The translations under genes and the position numbers were made by a program. From contig NZ_PVZF01000002.1 of the NCBI RefSeq assembly GCF_003002055.1, positions 550,021-614,020 on the forward strand: DNA of 64,000 nucleotides, in the 5' to 3' direction. Within the stretch, counting starts at the first letter, position 1. Each line of letters opens with the position of its first letter. This document shows positions 18,288-26,838 of this stretch, in pieces. This stretch comes from Kineococcus rhizosphaerae. Lineage in GTDB: Bacteria > Actinomycetota > Actinomycetes > Actinomycetales > Kineococcaceae. The notes beneath the pieces are model-generated. The model saw nothing but the letters and a program-made list of their open reading frames with translations. It made no database searches and was not told the DNA's origin.

Positions 18288-19619
18288 GTGAGCACCCCAC
18301 TCCTGCGCCGCATCGACCTGCGGGGGCAGACCCTGGACGCGATGGCCCTGCGCTCGGTCGTCCCGCGCGCCGACGTCGACGTCGCCGCCGCCCTCGCCAG
18401 CGTCGCCCCGATCTGCGAGGACGTCCGCGCCCGCGGCGTCCCCGCCCTCCTGGAGCTCACCGAGAGGTTCGACGGGGTCCACGTCACCGACGTCCGCGTC
18501 CCGGCGCAGGCCCTCACCGACGCCCTCGCCGGGCTCGACCCGCAGGTGCGCGCCGGCCTGGAGGAGTCGATCCGGCGGGCCCGGCTCGTGCACGACGACC
18601 AGCGCCGCACCGCCTCCACCACCGAGGTCGTCCCCGGCGGCACCGTCGCCGAACGCTGGGTCCCCGTCGGCCGCGTCGGCCTCTACGTCCCCGGCGGCCG
18701 GGCCGTGTACCCCTCCAGCGTCGTCATGAACGTCGTCCCGGCCCAGGCCGCGGGCGTCGCCTCCATCGCCGTGACCAGCCCGGCGCAGAAGGAGTTCGGC
18801 GGTTCGGTCCACCCGACGATCCTGGCCGCCTGCGCGCTGCTGGGCGTCGAGGAGGTCTACGCCGTCGGCGGCGCCCAGGCGGTCGCGATGTTCGCCTACG
18901 GCGCCCGCGACGCCGACGGGACGGTCGTCGTGCGGCCCGTCGACGTCGTCACCGGCCCCGGCAACATCTACGTGGCCTCCGCCAAGCGGTACGTGCAGGG
19001 CGTCGTCGGCATCGACTCCGAGGCCGGTCCCACCGAGATCGCCGTCCTGGCCGACGCGAGCGCCGACCCCGTCCACGTCGCGGCGGACCTCGTCAGCCAG
19101 GCCGAGCACGATCCGATGGCCGCGGCCGTCCTGGTCACCGACTCGCCCGGGCTCGCCGACGCCGTCGACGCCGCGCTCGTGCAGCGCGTCGCGGCCACCA
19201 AGCACGCGGGCCGGGTCGAGGAGGCGCTGCGCGGGCGGCAGTCCGCGACCGTCCTCGTCGACGACGTCGAGGCCGGTCTGGCCGTCGTCGACGCCTACGC
19301 CGCCGAGCACCTGGAGATCCAGACCGTGGACGCGCGGGCCGTGGCCGCGCGCGTGCGCAACGCGGGCGCGGTGTTCGTCGGCGCGCACTCGCCGGTGTCG
19401 CTGGGCGACTACTGCGCCGGGTCCAACCACGTGCTGCCGACCGGCGGGACGGCCGCGCACTCGGGGGGCCTGAGCGTGCAGACGTTCCTGCGCGGCATCC
19501 ACGTCGTCGACTACGACGAGCGGGCGTTGCGGGAGGTCGCGCCGCACGTGGTGGCGCTGGCGCAGTCCGAGGACCTGCCCGCCCACGGCGAAGCGGTGAC
19601 GGCGAGGTTCGCCCGGTGA
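18288..19619 (+). CDS. hisD: Histidinol dehydrogenase
   Basis: Zinc enzyme for the last two steps of histidine synthesis, oxidising histidinol to histidine with two NAD. 443 residues, full length. Motifs: [84 protein letters not shown] holding the catalytic Glu-His pair, and [14 protein letters not shown]. The GTG start has no Shine-Dalgarno and a TAGACT hexamer eight bases upstream, predicting a leaderless transcript. hisC, normally the next gene in Streptomyces, is about 19 kb away. Confidence 0.97.
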   Translation: MSTPLLRRIDLRGQTLDAMALRSVVPRADVDVAAALASVAPICEDVRARGVPALLELTERFDGVHVTDVRVPAQALTDALAGLDPQVRAGLEESIRRARLVHDDQRRTASTTEVVPGGTVAERWVPVGRVGLYVPGGRAVYPSSVVMNVVPAQAAGVASIAVTSPAQKEFGGSVHPTILAACALLGVEEVYAVGGAQAVAMFAYGARDADGTVVVRPVDVVTGPGNIYVASAKRYVQGVVGIDSEAGPTEIAVLADASADPVHVAADLVSQAEHDPMAAAVLVTDSPGLADAVDAALVQRVAATKHAGRVEEALRGRQSATVLVDDVEAGLAVVDAYAAEHLEIQTVDARAVAARVRNAGAVFVGAHSPVSLGDYCAGSNHVLPTGGTAAHSGGLSVQTFLRGIHVVDYDERALREVAPHVVALAQSEDLPAHGEAVTARFAR

Positions 19620-20122
19620 GCGGCGAGACCCCCGGCGAGGTCCCCGGCGGCGTCCCCGACGACTTCGACTTCGACGCCGAGTTCCAGAAGGCCTTCGGCC
19701 CGAAGAAGCCCGTGCGGTCGGTCATCGTGGCGGGCGTGACGCAGTCCCGGGTGCTCGTCGACGTCCTCGCCCAGGTCGACGTCCACGCCTACTGCGTCCC
19801 GGTCAAGGGCGTCGGGTCGGTCCTGGTGACCGAGGACCCGGCGACGGGCGAGGCGGACGTGGCGACGCTGTCCGGGGCGGTCCCGCAGGCCGAGTTCGTG
19901 CTGTTCACGGTCGGGGAGGAGTCGATCGAGGGGCAGGCGTGGCTCGGTGGGCGTCGCGGTGAGGACCCCAAGCCGGGTCTGCTGCTGTCGATCTGGCCGG
20001 ACCCGGTGCAGGACCTCGTCCTCGGCAAGACCGACCCGGCCGAGCACGCCGTGACGGGTCAGCAGACCCGCAAGCCGGCGTTCTGGAAGCGCGTCCTGGG
20101 CCGGGACGACTCCTCCGAGTGA
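19616..20122 (+). CDS. Unrecognised soluble protein after hisD
   Basis: I do not recognise this 168-residue protein. It begins at a GTG overlapping the hisD stop by four bases. It has no signal peptide or membrane helix. The N-terminus is acidic with [14 protein letters not shown] composition ([15 protein letters not shown]), followed by a compact mixed region ([49 protein letters not shown]) and a basic tail ending [13 protein letters not shown]. Translational coupling to hisD suggests co-expression, not a proven role in histidine synthesis. Confidence 0.6.
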   Translation: MSGETPGEVPGGVPDDFDFDAEFQKAFGPKKPVRSVIVAGVTQSRVLVDVLAQVDVHAYCVPVKGVGSVLVTEDPATGEADVATLSGAVPQAEFVLFTVGEESIEGQAWLGGRRGEDPKPGLLLSIWPDPVQDLVLGKTDPAEHAVTGQQTRKPAFWKRVLGRDDSSE

Positions 20123-20147
20123 CCCCGCTGTGCGCACCGGTGACGCG

Positions 20148-20170
20148 TCGGTACGAAGGGTTCGTACCGA
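20148..20170. terminator. Convergent-gene hairpin terminator
   Basis: A perfect 10-base stem, TCGGTACGAA with TTCGTACCGA, closes a GGG loop. It lies between the gene ending at 20122 and sthA on the opposite strand, and can terminate both directions. Confidence 0.7.
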
Positions 20171-20200
20171 TGCCTCAACGGTCCACCCCGGGAGGCCGCC

Positions 20201-21607
20201 TCACACGTCGAAGCGCGACGCCGCCCGGATCTTGTTCGTGACGTCGAGCGCGGCGACCTTGTACGCCTCGCTCAGCGTCGGGTAGTTGAAGACCGTGTCG
20301 ACGAGGTGGTCGACGGTCCCGCCGCACGTCATGACGGCCTGCCCGACGTGGACGAGCTCGGTGGCCGAGGTCCCCACGACGTGGACGCCGAGCAGCTTGC
20401 GGTCCTCGGTGGACACGAGCAGCTTCAGCTTGCCGTGCGAGTCGCCGACGATGGCGCCGCGGGCGAGCTCGCGGTAGCGGGCGACGCCGACCTCGTAGGG
20501 GATGGCCGCGCGGGTCAGCTCGTCCTCGGTGTGGCCGCAGTAGCTGATCTCGGGGATGGAGTAGATCCCGATGGGCTGCAGCTCGATGAGGGAGTTCACC
20601 TGCTCGCCGAACGCGTGGTAGGCGGCGAGGCGTCCCTGCTCCATCGACGTCGAGGCCAGCGCGGGGAAGCCGATGACGTCCCCGACGGCGTAGATGTGCT
20701 CGACCTCGGTGCGGAACTGCTTGTCGACGACGAGGCGGCCGCGCTTGTCGGCCTCGAGCCCGGCGGCGGCCAGGTCGAGGGAGTCGGTGGCACCCTGGCG
20801 GCCGGCGGAGTACAGCACGGTGTCGGCGGGGATGCGCTTGCCGGAGGCGAGGGTGGTGACGGTGCCCTGCTCGTCGGCCTGGACCTTGACGACGGACTCG
20901 CCGAGGCGGAAGGCCACGCGCAGGTCGCGCAGCTCGAACTTCAGCGCCTCGACGATCTCGGAGTCGCAGAAGTCGAGGAAGGCCGGGCGCGACTCCACGA
21001 CGGTGACCTTGGTCCCGAGCGCGGCGAACATCGAGGCGTACTCGATGCCGATGACCCCCGCGCCGACGACGACGAGGGTCTGGGGGATCTCGGTGAGCTG
21101 CAGGACGCCGTCGGAGTCGACGACGCGGTCGCTGCCGAAGTCGACGTCGGCGGGGCGGGCCGGGCGGGTGCCGACGGCGATGACGAACTTGTCGGCGGTG
21201 AGGTGGCGGGCGGGCAGGCCCGGAGCCTCGACGACGACGCTGTTCGGGCCGGTGAAGCGGGCCATCCCGTCGTACAGGTCGACGCGGTTGCGCGACAGCT
21301 GGTCGCGCACGACCTCGGCCTCGCGGCGCACCACGTGGGTGGTGCGGGCCGACAGGTCGGCCATGGTGATCTCTTCCTTGACCCGGAAGTTCGCGCCGTA
21401 GACGTCGCGCACGCTCATGCCCGTCAGGTGCACCACGGCCTCGCGCAGCGTCTTGGACGGGATCGTCCCCGTGTTGACGCACACCCCGCCCATCATCGAG
21501 CCGCCGTCGACGAGGGCGGCCTGCTTGCCCAGCTTGGCGGCGGCGATGGCCGCCTTCTGGCCGCCGGGGCCGGAACCGAGGACCAGGAGGTCGTAGTGGT
21601 CGCGCAT
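20201..21607 (-). CDS. sthA: Soluble (Si-specific) NAD(P)+ transhydrogenase
   Basis: Cytoplasmic flavoprotein that moves reducing equivalents between NADPH and NAD+. 468 residues, close to E. coli SthA (466). The FAD-binding N-terminus is [21 protein letters not shown]. At the place where dihydrolipoamide dehydrogenases carry two redox cysteines, this protein reads [18 protein letters not shown], with Thr replacing the second Cys, as in transhydrogenases. The NAD-binding [17 protein letters not shown] and the C-terminal dimerisation domain are present. The ATG at 21607 has GATAGT seven bases upstream; GTGs at 21613 and 21616 are alternatives. It lies 77 bases downstream of poxB on the same strand. 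Confidence 0.9.
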   Translation of the reverse strand: MRDHYDLLVLGSGPGGQKAAIAAAKLGKQAALVDGGSMMGGVCVNTGTIPSKTLREAVVHLTGMSVRDVYGANFRVKEEITMADLSARTTHVVRREAEVVRDQLSRNRVDLYDGMARFTGPNSVVVEAPGLPARHLTADKFVIAVGTRPARPADVDFGSDRVVDSDGVLQLTEIPQTLVVVGAGVIGIEYASMFAALGTKVTVVESRPAFLDFCDSEIVEALKFELRDLRVAFRLGESVVKVQADEQGTVTTLASGKRIPADTVLYSAGRQGATDSLDLAAAGLEADKRGRLVVDKQFRTEVEHIYAVGDVIGFPALASTSMEQGRLAAYHAFGEQVNSLIELQPIGIYSIPEISYCGHTEDELTRAAIPYEVGVARYRELARGAIVGDSHGKLKLLVSTEDRKLLGVHVVGTSATELVHVGQAVMTCGGTVDHLVDTVFNYPTLSEAYKVAALDVTNKIRAASRFDV

Positions 21608-21684
21608 ACCCACCACTATCGGCAGCCGGACGCCTCAGCTCCACCCCGGAAACGAGAACGCAACACGACGGCGGGCGAACGTGC

Positions 21685-23403
21685 TCAGAACAGCTGGCGC
21701 AGGTTGGCCTTCGCCAGGTCGAACAGCTCGTCCCCGCGGCCCGACAGGACGGTCCGGATCGCGTAGAGCGTGAAGCCCTTGGCCTGCTCGGCGCTGACGC
21801 TGGGCGGCATGGACAGCTCCTGCCGCTCGGTGACGACGTCGACCAGGGCCGGCCCGTCGTGGGCGAAGGCGCGTTCCAGGGCCCCCTGCAGGTCCCCGGC
21901 CTCCTCGACGCGCTCGGCGTGCAGGCCGATCGCGCGGGCCACGGCGGCGAGGTCGGGGTTCTCCAGCCCCGTCCCGTAGGTGACGAACCCGGCGGCCTTC
22001 ATCTCCAGCTCGACGAAGTTCAGCGAGGAGTTGTCGAACACGACGACCTTCACGGGAAGCCGGTTCTGCACGAGCGTGATGAGCTCGCCGAGCATCATCG
22101 TCAGGCCGCCGTCGCCGGACAGGGCCACGACCTGCCGGCCGGGGTGGGCGGCGGCGACGCCGATGCCGTGCGGGACGGCGTTGGCCATGGTGCCGTGGTT
22201 GAAGGAGCCGATGAGGCGGCGCCGGCCGTTCATCGTGAGGTAGCGCGCGGCCCACACGACGGGGGAGCCGACGTCGGGGATGAACACGGCGTCGTCGGCG
22301 GCGAGCTCGTCGACCAGGCGCGCGACGTACTGGGGGTGGATCGGTCCGCGGCCGGGCGTGGCGAGCTCGTCGAGGGCGTCGCGGGTCTTCGCGTAGTGCT
22401 TGCGGGCCTCGTTCAGGTGCGACCGGTCGGGCTTGCGGACCAGCTTGGGCAGGAGGTGGACGGCGGTGTCGCGGACGGTCCCCACCAGGCCGAGGTCCAG
22501 CGGGACCCGTTTGCCGAGCTGCTCACCGCGCACGTCGACCTGGATCACCCTGGCGTGCTGCGGGAAGAACTGCTGGTACGGGAAGTCGGTGCCGAGCATG
22601 AGCAGCGTGTCGCACTCGACCATCGCCTTGTACCCCGAGGCGTACCCGAGCAGGCCGGTCATGCCGACGTCGTAGGGGTTGTCGTGCTCGACGAACTCCT
22701 TGCCGCGGAACGAGTGCACGACCGGCGCGGCGAGGACGTCGGCGAGTTCGAGGAGTTCGGCGTGCGCGCCCTCGGCGCCCGCTCCGGCCAGGATCGTCAC
22801 CTTCGTCGCGGAGTTCAGCAGCGCCGCGGCCTCGTCGAGCTCGGCGTCCGAGGGGTGGACGACGGGGTGGGTGCGCCGGAGCGTCGCGACGCGGTCGGTG
22901 GCGGCCCTGGCGAGCAGCACCTCCCCGGGCACGACGACGACGGCGACGCCGCGCTTCTCGATCGCGGTGCGCATCGCGATCTCGAGGATGCGGGGGAGCT
23001 GCTCGGGGGTGGCGGCGAGTTCGGCGTAGACGCTGCACTCGCGGAACAGCTCGGTCGGGTGGGTCTCCTGGAAGTAGCCGGTGCCGATCTCCTTCGTGGG
23101 GATGTGCGCGGCGATGGCCAGCACGGGCACGCGGCTGCGCTGGGCGTCGTAGAGCCCGTTGACCAGGTGCAGGTTCCCCGGCCCGCAGCTGCCGGCGCAG
23201 ACCGCCAGTTCGCCGGTGGTGTGCGCCTCGGCGGCGGCGGCGAACGCGGCCGCCTCCTCGTGCCGGACGTGGACCCAGTCCAGGGTGCCGTCGCGGCGCA
23301 GGGCGTCGGTGAGACCGTTGAGGGAGTCCCCGGGCAGTCCGTGGACCCGCCGGACGCCGTTCTGCTTCAGGGTGGCGACGAGGTGCTGCGCGGCAGTGGC
23401 CAT
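21685..23403 (-). CDS. poxB: Pyruvate dehydrogenase (quinone)/pyruvate oxidase-type TPP enzyme
   Basis: Thiamine-diphosphate flavoenzyme expected to decarboxylate pyruvate to acetate and pass electrons to quinone. 572 residues from the ATG at 23403, the same length as E. coli PoxB. The N-terminal TPP-binding part has VHGLPGDSLNGLTDAL and HVRHEEAAAFAAAAEAHTTG with the catalytic Glu; the middle FAD-type domain follows; the C-terminal TPP/Mg motif is SGDGGLTMMLGELITLVQN ending near VVVFDNSSLNF. TACGGT ends six bases before the ATG, suggesting a leaderless mRNA. It is divergent from a TetR gene. Other TPP oxidases are possible but the length and sequence fit PoxB best. Confidence 0.85.
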   Translation of the reverse strand: MATAAQHLVATLKQNGVRRVHGLPGDSLNGLTDALRRDGTLDWVHVRHEEAAAFAAAAEAHTTGELAVCAGSCGPGNLHLVNGLYDAQRSRVPVLAIAAHIPTKEIGTGYFQETHPTELFRECSVYAELAATPEQLPRILEIAMRTAIEKRGVAVVVVPGEVLLARAATDRVATLRRTHPVVHPSDAELDEAAALLNSATKVTILAGAGAEGAHAELLELADVLAAPVVHSFRGKEFVEHDNPYDVGMTGLLGYASGYKAMVECDTLLMLGTDFPYQQFFPQHARVIQVDVRGEQLGKRVPLDLGLVGTVRDTAVHLLPKLVRKPDRSHLNEARKHYAKTRDALDELATPGRGPIHPQYVARLVDELAADDAVFIPDVGSPVVWAARYLTMNGRRRLIGSFNHGTMANAVPHGIGVAAAHPGRQVVALSGDGGLTMMLGELITLVQNRLPVKVVVFDNSSLNFVELEMKAAGFVTYGTGLENPDLAAVARAIGLHAERVEEAGDLQGALERAFAHDGPALVDVVTERQELSMPPSVSAEQAKGFTLYAIRTVLSGRGDELFDLAKANLRQLF

Positions 23404-23409
23404 GCCGTT

Positions 23410-23415
23410 ACCGTA
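23410..23415 (-). promoter_or_regulatory. -10 hexamer of poxB in the poxB-tetR gap
   Basis: TACGGT on the minus strand, six bases before the poxB ATG. The divergent gap is only 46 bases, so a repressor bound here would cover both start regions. No clear TetR palindrome is visible. Confidence 0.4.
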
Positions 23416-23449
23416 CGACTTGTTCAGCAACGCCACCAGAGGGGGTCGC

Positions 23450-24013
23450 GTGGCCAGACCGCGCAGCGAGCAGTCCCGCCGGGCCGCGCTCGGGGCCGCC
23501 GTCGACCTCGTGGCCGAGGGCGGGCTGGCCGCCGCCACCTTCTCCGCCGTCGCCGCCCGGGCCGGGGTCTCGCGCGTCACCCTCTACAAGTGGTGGGACT
23601 CCCCGGCCGCCCTCGTCCTCGACGGCCTGCTGGCGGGGACGGCGTCCTCCGTCGAGCACGACCCGGCGCTGGCCGTGCGGGACGCGCTGGCCCACCAGCT
23701 GCACGGGCTCGTCGCCCTGCTCACCGACGACGGGCGGACGGGGGCCGCGCTGCGGGCGGTGACCGCCCAGGTCGCCGCCGAACCCGGGCTGCGCGCCGAC
23801 CTCGTCGAGCACTGGCTCGGACCCCGCCGCGCCGTGGCCGCCGACCTCCTGCGCCGAGGGCAGCGCAGCGGCGAGGTGCGCGCGGGGGTGGACGTGGAGG
23901 CGGCCGTGGACGTCCTGTTCGCCCCGCTCTACCACCGGCTGCTCTTCGGCCACGGCCCCGTCGACGACGCGCTCGTCGAGCACGTCCTGGACCTCTTCGG
24001 CGGGTTCGCCTGA
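23450..24013 (+). CDS. TetR-family transcriptional regulator
   Basis: 187 residues. The N-terminal helix-turn-helix is typical: residues 12-55 include ALGAAVDLVAEGGLAAATF, SAVAARAGVSRVTLYKWW and the aromatic pair WWDSPAALV. The C-terminal ligand domain is Ala/Leu-rich and not informative about its effector. The GTG at 23450 follows AGAGGGGG. It is divergent from poxB across 46 bases and so is the likely regulator of poxB (inference from position only). Confidence 0.82.
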   Translation: MARPRSEQSRRAALGAAVDLVAEGGLAAATFSAVAARAGVSRVTLYKWWDSPAALVLDGLLAGTASSVEHDPALAVRDALAHQLHGLVALLTDDGRTGAALRAVTAQVAAEPGLRADLVEHWLGPRRAVAADLLRRGQRSGEVRAGVDVEAAVDVLFAPLYHRLLFGHGPVDDALVEHVLDLFGGFA

Positions 24014-24028
24014 GTCGAGGCCCTGTGC

Positions 24029-24042
24029 TGCAAACGTTCCCA
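24029..24042. promoter_or_regulatory. Degenerate LacI-type half-palindrome
   Basis: TGCAAACGTTCCCA fits the general LacI-family pattern TGNAANCGNTTNCA at all but one informative base and shares CAAACGTT with the three strong operators at 27961, 29311 and 36088. It lies about 95 bases before the first Gfo/Idh/MocA gene, and no good promoter is placed around it. It may be a weak regulon member or chance. Confidence 0.3.
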
Positions 24043-24135
24043 GAAAGGTGCGCGTCGGACCTTCCGCCGCTGCCCCGCGTGTCCTAGCGTTTCACCTGCA
24101 ACAGACCCGAAGAAGCGTCCGGAGGAACCCCCCTC

Positions 24136-25119
24136 GTGCCTGCCATGAACGTGGCCGTGCTCGGGTGCTGGCACGTCCACGCCAAGGACTACGCCCGCTC
24201 CGCCACGGCCCACCCCGACACCACCCTGGTCGCCGCCTGGGACCACGACCCCGACCTCGGCCGCCCCCTGGCGCAGGAGTTCGGGATCGAGTACACCGAC
24301 GACCTCGACGCCCTGCTCGCCCGCCAGGACGTGCACGCCGTCACCGTCACGACCGAGACCACCGCGCACACCGAGGTCATCGCCAAGGCGCTCGCGGCCG
24401 GCAAGCACGTGTTCACCGAGAAGCTGCTCGCGCCCACGGTCGCCGAGTGCGAGCGCCTGGTCGCCCAGGCCGCCGACGCCGGCCTCGCGCTGGTCGTCTC
24501 CCTGCCGCGGCTCTACCAGGGGTACACGCTCGCGGTCCGCGAGGTCGTCGAGTCCGGCAGCCTGGGCCCGCTGACCTACGCCCGCGTCCGGCTGTCGCAC
24601 GACGGCGCCGTCCACGGTCGCGACCACGGGTCCGGCGGCTGGCTGCCCGACCGGTTCTTCGACCCCGTCCCCAGCGTCGGCGGGGCCCTGACCGACCTCG
24701 GCTGCCACCCCGTCTACCTGACCCAGCTGTTCCTCGGCGCCGACCCGCAGACCGTGAAGGCGGTCTACGCCTCGCTGACCCCCCGCGCCGTCGAGGACCA
24801 CGCCGTGGTGACCGTCGGGTACGACGGCGGCCGCATCGGCGTCGTCGAGGCCGGTTTCGTCAGCAACGACGCGTTCACGATCGACGTCCACGGCACCGAG
24901 GGGTCGGTGCACTACTCCGACCAGGACCGGCGCCTGTGGCGGCGCTGGCCCGACGGGAAGACCGAGGACCTCGAGGTGCCGGCCGATGCCCCCGACGCGT
25001 TCGCGCAGTGGGTCGAGCACGCCGCCAACGGGACCCGCGCCACCGACAACCTCGAACGTGCCGTCGAACTCACCCGCCTCGTCGTGCGGGCCAACACCGC
25101 TGCAGGAGAACCGAAATGA
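24136..25119 (+). CDS. Gfo/Idh/MocA-family NAD(P)-dependent oxidoreductase (first of pair)
   Basis: Predicted cytoplasmic sugar or cyclitol dehydrogenase. 327 residues. The Rossmann N-terminus starts NVAVLGCWHVHAKDYARSA; the family lysine region is GKHVFTEKLLAPT near residue 95 (EK motif); the substrate domain has GGALTDLGCHPVYLTQLFLG with the expected D/H positions. The GTG at 24136 has GGAGGA nine bases upstream. The gene overlaps the next oxidoreductase by four bases (ATGA), so the two enzymes are made together. The first lacks the classic GxGxxG, reading GCWHVH, which is seen in some family members. Substrate unknown. Confidence 0.82.
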   Translation: MPAMNVAVLGCWHVHAKDYARSATAHPDTTLVAAWDHDPDLGRPLAQEFGIEYTDDLDALLARQDVHAVTVTTETTAHTEVIAKALAAGKHVFTEKLLAPTVAECERLVAQAADAGLALVVSLPRLYQGYTLAVREVVESGSLGPLTYARVRLSHDGAVHGRDHGSGGWLPDRFFDPVPSVGGALTDLGCHPVYLTQLFLGADPQTVKAVYASLTPRAVEDHAVVTVGYDGGRIGVVEAGFVSNDAFTIDVHGTEGSVHYSDQDRRLWRRWPDGKTEDLEVPADAPDAFAQWVEHAANGTRATDNLERAVELTRLVVRANTAAGEPK

Positions 25120-26129
25120 CCAAGACCGTCGCCGGCACCGTCAAGGTCGGCCTCATCGGCGGCGGCGGGATCACCCGTGCGCACGTCCGCGGCTACCTCG
25201 CGCACGCCGAGAAGATCGCCGTCGCCGCCGTCGCGGACGTCGTGGAGGAGGCCGCGAACACCCGGGCCGCCGAGCTCGGTGCGAAACCCTTCACCGACTA
25301 CCGCGAGATGCTGGCCAGCGCCGACGTCGACGCCGTCGACATCTGCCTGCCGCACCACCTGCACGCCGACGCCATCGTCGCCGCGGCCGAGGCCGGCAAG
25401 CACGTCCTGTGCGAGAAGCCGCTGTGCCTGACGGCCGAGGAGGCCCGCCGCGTCGCCGACGCGGTCCGCGCCAACGACGTGACCCTCATGTGCGCGCACA
25501 ACCAGTTGTTCTTCCCCTCGGTCGCCAAGGCCAGGGAGCTGCTGGACTCCGGTCTGCTGGGGACCGTCTACGAGGTCCGCACGACCGACAGCTTCCACAA
25601 CGACTTCGACCCCGAGAACATGGGGTGGCGGGCCAGCGCCAAGACCAGCGGCGGCGGGGAGCTCATCGACACCGGCTACCACCCGACCTACCTGCTGCTG
25701 CACCTGGCGGACGCGCAGCCTACGGAGGCGACGGCGTTCCTGTCGACGCACCGCCTGAAGTTCATGGAGGGCGAGGACTCCGCGCAGGTGCTCGTGCGCT
25801 TCGCGAACGGGGTCGTGGGGCAGATGGTGACGAGCTGGGCCTACGACCCGGCGCCGGGGACCGAGAAGTTCTCCGTCGTCGGCGAGCTCGGTTCCCTGAC
25901 GGGCACCGAGGACTCCGTGACGTACCGGCTGCGCAGCGGTGAGGAGGAGACGTTCACCTTCGGGGCCACCGACGCCTTCTCCGACGAGATCGGTGCCTTC
26001 GCCGACTGCCTGCGCGAGGGCACCCGCCCGATCCACACCGAGGTCGAGGGCATCGCCGTCCTCGGCGTCCTGCTCGCGGCCTACGAGGGGGCGCGCACCG
26101 GGACGATCGCGAAGGTCATGTCCCTCTGA
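25116..26129 (+). CDS. Gfo/Idh/MocA-family NAD(P)-dependent oxidoreductase (second of pair)
   Basis: 337 residues. The dinucleotide loop is VGLIGGGGITRAHVRGYL; the catalytic region is GKHVLCEKPLCLTAEEA with Lys in EKP near residue 105; SGGGELIDTGYHPTYLLLHL gives the D and H of the active site. AGGAGA precedes the ATG, which overlaps the previous stop by four bases. The two proteins belong to the same superfamily but are clearly different, so they may catalyse two steps of one pathway. The substrate is probably a sugar or inositol derivative; this is inference from the family. Confidence 0.84.
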   Translation: MTKTVAGTVKVGLIGGGGITRAHVRGYLAHAEKIAVAAVADVVEEAANTRAAELGAKPFTDYREMLASADVDAVDICLPHHLHADAIVAAAEAGKHVLCEKPLCLTAEEARRVADAVRANDVTLMCAHNQLFFPSVAKARELLDSGLLGTVYEVRTTDSFHNDFDPENMGWRASAKTSGGGELIDTGYHPTYLLLHLADAQPTEATAFLSTHRLKFMEGEDSAQVLVRFANGVVGQMVTSWAYDPAPGTEKFSVVGELGSLTGTEDSVTYRLRSGEEETFTFGATDAFSDEIGAFADCLREGTRPIHTEVEGIAVLGVLLAAYEGARTGTIAKVMSL

Positions 26130-26188
26130 GCGCAGCGCCCGGGCGGGTGACGTTCTCCGAACGCGCCCGTCCGGGTCCTCCGCCTGCG

Positions 26189-26194
26189 TAGCGT
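26189..26194 (+). promoter_or_regulatory. -10 hexamer of the pnuC-nadR unit
   Basis: TAGCGT ends eight bases before the pnuC GTG at 26203. No Shine-Dalgarno is visible, so a leaderless mRNA is predicted. Confidence 0.45.
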
Positions 26195-26202
26195 GACCCC
26201 TC

Positions 26203-26838
26203 GTGCACGCGCTCCTGGACTGGCTGAACTCACCCGCTCTCGTGGCCTTCGAGGTGCCCACGACGTGGGCCGAGGTCCTCGGGTTCGCCTCGGGAGCGTT
26301 GTGCGTCTGGTTCGTGGCCCGGCAGAACGTCTGGAACTGGCCGCTGGGCATCGCGAACAACCTGCTGTGGATCCTGCTCTTCGCCTCCGCCGGGCTCTTC
26401 GCCGATTCCGGGCTGCAGGTCGTCTACGTCGTCCTGGCGGTGTGGGGCTGGAACCAGTGGCTGCGCGGCGGGGCCGGGCGCACCGAGCTCGAGGTCACCC
26501 GCACGAGCGGACGGCAGTGGATCGCCCTGGCGCTCGCGGGCGTCCTGGGGGTCGTCGGTCTGGACCTCTTCCTGGAGCACCTCACGAGCTCCACGGTGCC
26601 GCTGGCCGACGCGGTGACGACGACCCTGTCGCTGCTCGCGACGTGGGGCCAGTGCCGCAAGAAGGTGGAGTCCTGGTGGTTGTGGATCGCCGCCGACGTG
26701 GTCTACGTCCCGCTGTACCAGCACAAGGGGCTGACCCTCACCGCCGTCCTGTACGTCGGCTTCCTGGCCCTGTGCGTCAAGGGGCTGCTCGAGTGGCGGC
26801 GCGACCTGGCGCCCCGTCGCGTGGCCGTGGCCGCGTGA
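26203..26838 (+). CDS. pnuC: Nicotinamide riboside transporter PnuC
   Basis: Integral membrane protein of 211 residues with about seven hydrophobic segments that imports nicotinamide riboside. Family motifs are NVWNWPLGIANNLLW near residue 45 and WGWNQWL near residue 85, followed by a charged loop and VESWWLWIAADVVYVPLY near residue 160, typical of PnuC. The GTG start is preceded by TAGCGT with no ribosome site. The stop overlaps the nadR GTG by four bases; coupled import and phosphorylation would trap the vitamin as NMN. Confidence 0.92.
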   Translation: MHALLDWLNSPALVAFEVPTTWAEVLGFASGALCVWFVARQNVWNWPLGIANNLLWILLFASAGLFADSGLQVVYVVLAVWGWNQWLRGGAGRTELEVTRTSGRQWIALALAGVLGVVGLDLFLEHLTSSTVPLADAVTTTLSLLATWGQCRKKVESWWLWIAADVVYVPLYQHKGLTLTAVLYVGFLALCVKGLLEWRRDLAPRRVAVAA

